Program-made: the position numbers and the translations under genes
Part shown: positions 39,399 to 42,415 of the stretch, piece after piece
How positions within the stretch are numbered: position 1 is the stretch's first letter
How the letters are laid out: each line of letters begins with the position of its first letter
The notes under the pieces: model-generated
Seen by the model: the letters and a program-made list of their open reading frames with translations, nothing else
The model's database searches: none
Told to the model about the DNA's origin: nothing
NCBI GenBank assembly: GCA_910574185.1
Contig: CAJSZQ010000034.1
Location: forward strand, 1 to 42,415
Direction: 5' to 3'
DNA length: 42,415 nt
Origin: Lachnospiraceae bacterium
GTDB lineage: Bacteria > Bacillota > Clostridia > Lachnospirales > Lachnospiraceae

Positions 39399-39974
39399 AT
39401 GAATTTTTTGGAAGAACGTATTGTGAAAGATGGAGTTGTGAAAGAAGGAAACGTATTAAAAGTTGATAGTTTTCTGAATCATCAGATTGATATTTCTTTA
39501 TTTGACGAAATAGGAAGAGAATTTAAAGACCGCTTTGCAGGAAGACCGATTAATAAGATATTGACCATAGAGGCTTCGGGGATTGGGATTGCGGCGGTGG
39601 CGGCTACGCATTTTGGCGTTCCGGTTGTATTTGCAAAAAAGGCAAAAAGTATTAATCTGGAAGGCGAGATGTATGTCGCAGAGGTGGAATCATTTACCCA
39701 CAAGACGAAAAACCAGGTAATTGTTTCCAAGAAGTTTTTAAGTGGGAATGACAGAGTGCTGATTATTGATGATTTTCTTGCAAATGGCTGCGCGCTGCAG
39801 GGATTGATACAGATTGTACAAGCGGCGGGCGCTGTGGTAGAGGGAATCGGTATTGCGATAGAGAAAGGCTTTCAGCCAGGAGGACAGATAATTCGTAATC
39901 TGGGTTATAAGCTGGAATCGCTGGCGATTGTAGATGCAATGGACCCGGTAACCGGCGAGATTACATTTCGATAA
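39399..39974 (+). CDS. xpt: Xanthine phosphoribosyltransferase
   Basis: The 191-residue type I phosphoribosyltransferase converts xanthine and PRPP to XMP. The PRPP loop is [12 protein letters not shown], and E-A-S-G-I-G and the C-terminal [10 protein letters not shown] are Xpt marks; length equals that of B. subtilis Xpt. ATG 39399 is supported by AAGG eight bases upstream. Only about 80 bp lie between it and the pfl terminator, so there is no room for the purine riboswitch that often precedes xpt, and no pbuX follows. Confidence 0.92.
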   Translation: MNFLEERIVKDGVVKEGNVLKVDSFLNHQIDISLFDEIGREFKDRFAGRPINKILTIEASGIGIAAVAATHFGVPVVFAKKAKSINLEGEMYVAEVESFTHKTKNQVIVSKKFLSGNDRVLIIDDFLANGCALQGLIQIVQAAGAVVEGIGIAIEKGFQPGGQIIRNLGYKLESLAIVDAMDPVTGEITFR

Positions 39975-40088
39975 AATGGGAAAAGTTTATTTTGTATAAA
40001 TAGAGAAATAATGGCGGCCTGCTTAGGGACAATTTTGTCTCGAACGTACAGGCAGGTTGAGTTTGAGAAAAGAAAGAAGGAATAGAAG

Positions 40089-41792
40089 ATGAATACAGAC
40101 AGACAGTTACGAATGGAGTTAGAACGGATTCACAGAAAGAGTTACCCGGCTTATAAAGATTTAAAGGGAAGCTATCAGTTTCCGGGATATATCCTGCATA
40201 TTGATCATGTGCAGGGAGATCCTTTTGCGGCTCCTTCTAAAGTAAGTGTAGAAGTGCCACAGAAAATGGCATTGTTTCCGGCGGAATTATTTAATGGAAA
40301 GTATCAGAGAATTGCATTGCAGGACTATCTGAACAGGGTATTTGCAAAATGCATGTCAGATTATATGTTCCAGGCAAAGGGCTCTGGCAAAAGCGGGCTG
40401 ATGAGTATTTCAAGATGCGGGCAGCAGGTGTTGGAAAGGACAGCTTTGGAGATGAATGAAAAGCGGATTCTTGCGCGGTTTGAAGTGGGATTCCCAGCGA
40501 ACGGACGGAGTATCAATTCTCCGGAGTTGGAGAAGATTCTTTTCCGGTTTGTGCCGGAATGCGTAAAGAAATCCCTTTATTATAAGAATCTGGATGCTGG
40601 GAAGATTCGTGCAGTAGTAGATTTGGCAGAGGATCAGCAGGCGATTCGGGAGGAATTGAAGCAAAGGAATCTGGCTGCTTTTGTTGCGAATGGCTCTGTG
40701 CTTCCACGAGAAAGCGGTGTGTCGGATAAGCCAATGAAGGGAGCAGTTATATTTGAAAGCCCTGAGTCCATGGAAGTGGAGCTTACCCTGCCTCATAAAG
40801 GAAAGCTGAAAGGAATGGGAATACCAAAGGGAATCACTCTGATTGTAGGCGGAGGATACCATGGGAAATCTACCTTGTTAAAGGCGCTGGAGCTTGGGGT
40901 ATACAATCATATTGCAGGAGATGGAAGAGAATATGTGATTACTGATGATACCGCCGTAAAAATACGTGCGGAAGACGGGCGTGCGGTGTCGCATGTGAAT
41001 ATCTCGCCATTTATCAACCATTTGCCAAATGGTAAGGATACGGTGGATTTTTCCACAGAGGATGCCAGTGGCTCTACGTCTCAGGCGGCTAATGTGGTAG
41101 AGGCTGTGGACTCTGGGGCAAAAACATTGTTGATAGACGAGGATACTTCCGCTACGAATTTTATGGTCAGGGATGCTCTGATGCAGTCAGTCATTGCAAA
41201 AGAAAAGGAGCCGATTACGCCGTTTATTGATCAGGCGAAGAATCTTTATCAGCAGCAAGGAGTGTCGGTAATTTTAGTTGCGGGAAGTTCGGGAGCGTAT
41301 TTTTATATTGCAGATAAAATTCTTCAGATGGATACTTACCAGGCTTTAGATATTACAGAGCAGGTTAAGAAAATCTGTCCGGAGAATGGAAAAACGCCTG
41401 AGTACATGGAAGATGCTCAGAATGTATGGAAGCAGGACGGCCGCACGCTTCGTGTAGGAAGGATTGAGAAAAAACATGATCAGATTAAAGTAAAGCAGTT
41501 TGGCAGGGACAGCTTTTCAATCGGCAGAGATACGGTAGAATTAAAATATGTGGAGCAAATTGCGGACAGCGAACAGACCACCACCCTCAGTCATATCATG
41601 AAATATGTGGCAGAACAGTTGGAGAGAAATCCAAAACAAGAAATTGGCAGACTCTTAGAGCATGTGTGCCAGAGGATGGAAAAGGATGGTCCCGGAGCCT
41701 TGAGCAGAGGAAGTGTGCCGGGGAATCTGGCGGAAGTGCGCAGACAGGAAATCTATGCGTGCATCAACCGCTATCGGGGGTTCAAAAGATAG
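40089..41792 (+). CDS. Predicted ATPase of the ABC class (COG3044)
   Basis: The 567-residue cytoplasmic protein matches the ABC_ATPase family (PF09818). The N-terminal half begins with G-S-Y-Q-F-P-G-Y near residue 25 and is followed by an ABC-like P-loop domain: Walker A G-G-G-Y-H-G-K-S-T-L-L at about residue 255, a signature-like D-A-S-G-S-T-S-Q and Walker B T-L-L-I-D-E-D-T-S. It has no membrane part and no transporter partner nearby. The family's role is unknown. AGAAGGAATAG is the RBS. An inverted-repeat-rich 110 bp precedes it. Confidence 0.88.
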   Translation: MNTDRQLRMELERIHRKSYPAYKDLKGSYQFPGYILHIDHVQGDPFAAPSKVSVEVPQKMALFPAELFNGKYQRIALQDYLNRVFAKCMSDYMFQAKGSGKSGLMSISRCGQQVLERTALEMNEKRILARFEVGFPANGRSINSPELEKILFRFVPECVKKSLYYKNLDAGKIRAVVDLAEDQQAIREELKQRNLAAFVANGSVLPRESGVSDKPMKGAVIFESPESMEVELTLPHKGKLKGMGIPKGITLIVGGGYHGKSTLLKALELGVYNHIAGDGREYVITDDTAVKIRAEDGRAVSHVNISPFINHLPNGKDTVDFSTEDASGSTSQAANVVEAVDSGAKTLLIDEDTSATNFMVRDALMQSVIAKEKEPITPFIDQAKNLYQQQGVSVILVAGSSGAYFYIADKILQMDTYQALDITEQVKKICPENGKTPEYMEDAQNVWKQDGRTLRVGRIEKKHDQIKVKQFGRDSFSIGRDTVELKYVEQIADSEQTTTLSHIMKYVAEQLERNPKQEIGRLLEHVCQRMEKDGPGALSRGSVPGNLAEVRRQEIYACINRYRGFKR

Positions 41793-41840
41793 GAAAGTAT
41801 ATTGAGGGGCCCCTGGGTATATTGATACAATGAATAAATG

Positions 41841-41943
41841 TTACTGTTCAGTGGGTATCTGACTTGTTTGAAAATCCTTGGTATAGGAAGCAGAGCAAGG
41901 GAACACTCCATTGAACTTGCTGTTAATACCCTCTGAGCAGTAA
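41841..41943. repeat. 103-bp inverted-repeat structure
   Basis: TTACTGTTCAGTGGGTAT (41841-41858) matches the reverse complement of 41926-41943 at 16 of 18 positions. About 67 bases lie between the arms. It resembles a small palindromic interspersed element or structured RNA; no family can be named. Confidence 0.55.
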
Positions 41944-41960
41944 CGAATAATAGGTGAATT

Positions 41961-42020
41961 GAAAAAGTAAATTCCACTTTGTAAGATTAAATTCCGCTTT
42001 GAAAAAGTAAATTCAATAGG
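41961..42020. repeat. Three 20-bp tandem repeats
   Basis: The core TAAATTC recurs at 41968, 41988 and 42008, exactly 20 bases apart, in units starting GAAAAAG or GTAAGAT. A further TAAATTCCAC is at 42154. They lie downstream of the transposase fragment and may be its end-binding sites. Confidence 0.6.
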
Positions 42021-42231
42021 AATACAGAAAAATAGAGATTTCATATAGAAAATACCCGAAATCAGAGTTAAAATACAAATAAAAGCTGTGGTTTTGGGTG
42101 TTTTATTGCATGCTGAGCGGAAGTCGAATTTACGGTTGATTTTTCGGATAGGGTAAATTCCACCTCTGGGGAGATTCTGCGATGATGGCTGTAATAGATT
42201 CCTGCCCAGCTTTTTGATTATGTTTTAGAGT

Positions 42232-42415
42232 TTATTTTAATAATTCAGGACTCAGGATGATTTCATCTGCAGGAATCTTTTGCAGATGGAATGCATCCTG
42301 AAGTTCCTTTCCGTATTGAAATTCAAATATCTCATACGGGCTCTTATTTCCAAGTTTCTTTCTTGCATAGGAATTGATATGGCTCATCATGAGATTAATC
42401 TGTTCCTGCGTGTAT
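42232..42415 (-). CDS. IS30-like transposase, C-terminal part (cut by window edge)
   Basis: A minus-strand frame open from the window edge to the stop at 42232 encodes about 60 residues. H-I-N-S-Y-A-R-K-K-L-G-N-K-S-P-Y-E near its start resembles the end of the catalytic region of IS30-family transposases (N-x-x-P-R-K-x-L-G-x-x-T/S-P). The DDE residues lie beyond the window. Confidence 0.65.
   Translation of the reverse strand, partial: YTQEQINLMMSHINSYARKKLGNKSPYEIFEFQYGKELQDAFHLQKIPADEIILSPELLK

Larger units (their letters stand above)
41793..42231. other. Gene-free stretch with palindrome and tandem repeats
   Basis: No gene is seen in these 439 bp. It holds TATATTGA repeated on both sides of the palindrome AGGGGCCCCT (41798-41825), a 103-bp inverted-repeat structure (41841-41943) and three 20-bp tandem repeats (41961-42020). 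It lies between the ATPase gene and the transposase fragment. Confidence 0.5.

Noticed and set aside
41961..42020. Possible CRISPR or replication origin
   Set aside because: Only three short units without spacers, no cas or replication gene next to them.

Overview
The window looks like a chromosomal segment of an anaerobic, low-to-moderate GC Firmicute, most probably a Lachnospiraceae member of the Clostridia. This rests on gene content and protein resemblance (DUF3793, DUF4340 plus Gld-type ABC transporter, CobA-HemD fusion, CbiK, pyruvate formate-lyase), strong AGGAGG ribosome binding sites and clostridial tRNAs. No species can be named from the sequence alone.

Left edge (1-2250): a transposase tail, then an AT-rich xis/int pair ending about 100 bp from the 3' end of tRNA-Pro in a two-tRNA operon (Gln, Pro). 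This is the integrase end of an integrative element that extends off the left of the window. 2432-5521: a quaternary-amine (OpuC-type) ABC transporter with gene order permease, binding protein, ATPase, permease. 5675-6515: a PilZ protein, a 97-bp imperfect palindrome and a broken chloramphenicol-acetyltransferase-like gene. 6568-11393: a tetrapyrrole operon (hemC, cobA-hemD, cbiK, hemB, precorrin-2 dehydrogenase) suited to making sirohydrochlorin and cobalt-sirohydrochlorin; hemA and hemL are not in the window.

11505-15281: WYL regulator, YjbR and GyrI-like genes, then convergent yfcE-azlC-azlD. 15693-18898: SorC regulator, orphan glucitol-type IIA, HAD phosphatase and a 2-hydroxyacid-dehydrogenase-like protein that lacks the catalytic residues. 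18917-22536: an alpha/beta hydrolase, then bioY-bioB-bioD behind a clear BirA operator that overlaps the promoter. 22613-24668: a His-rich CsoR-family repressor and a MATE transporter. 24735-26193: a complete-looking IS256-family element.

26233-34096: a leftward four-gene ABC transporter operon (ATPase, permease, GldG-like, DUF4340), two small rightward ORFs and an OmpR/histidine-kinase pair. TAAACT direct repeats with 11-bp spacing occur in front of both the transporter and the regulator, suggesting a single regulon. 34141-35253: an integrase remnant and a six-tRNA operon (Glu, Thr, Met, Asp, Val, Leu) that contains two 86-bp tandem units built from rearranged pieces of tRNA-Thr. 35574-41792: DUF3793, a pyruvate formate-lyase whose glycyl-radical domain is a separate gene, its activase, xanthine phosphoribosyltransferase and an ABC-class ATPase. 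The right edge holds a palindrome, 20-bp tandem repeats and the tail of an IS30-like transposase.

The strongest candidates for something unusual are the split pyruvate formate-lyase, the shared-operator transporter/two-component locus with small ORFs, and the tRNA-Thr-derived repeats with compensatory base changes.
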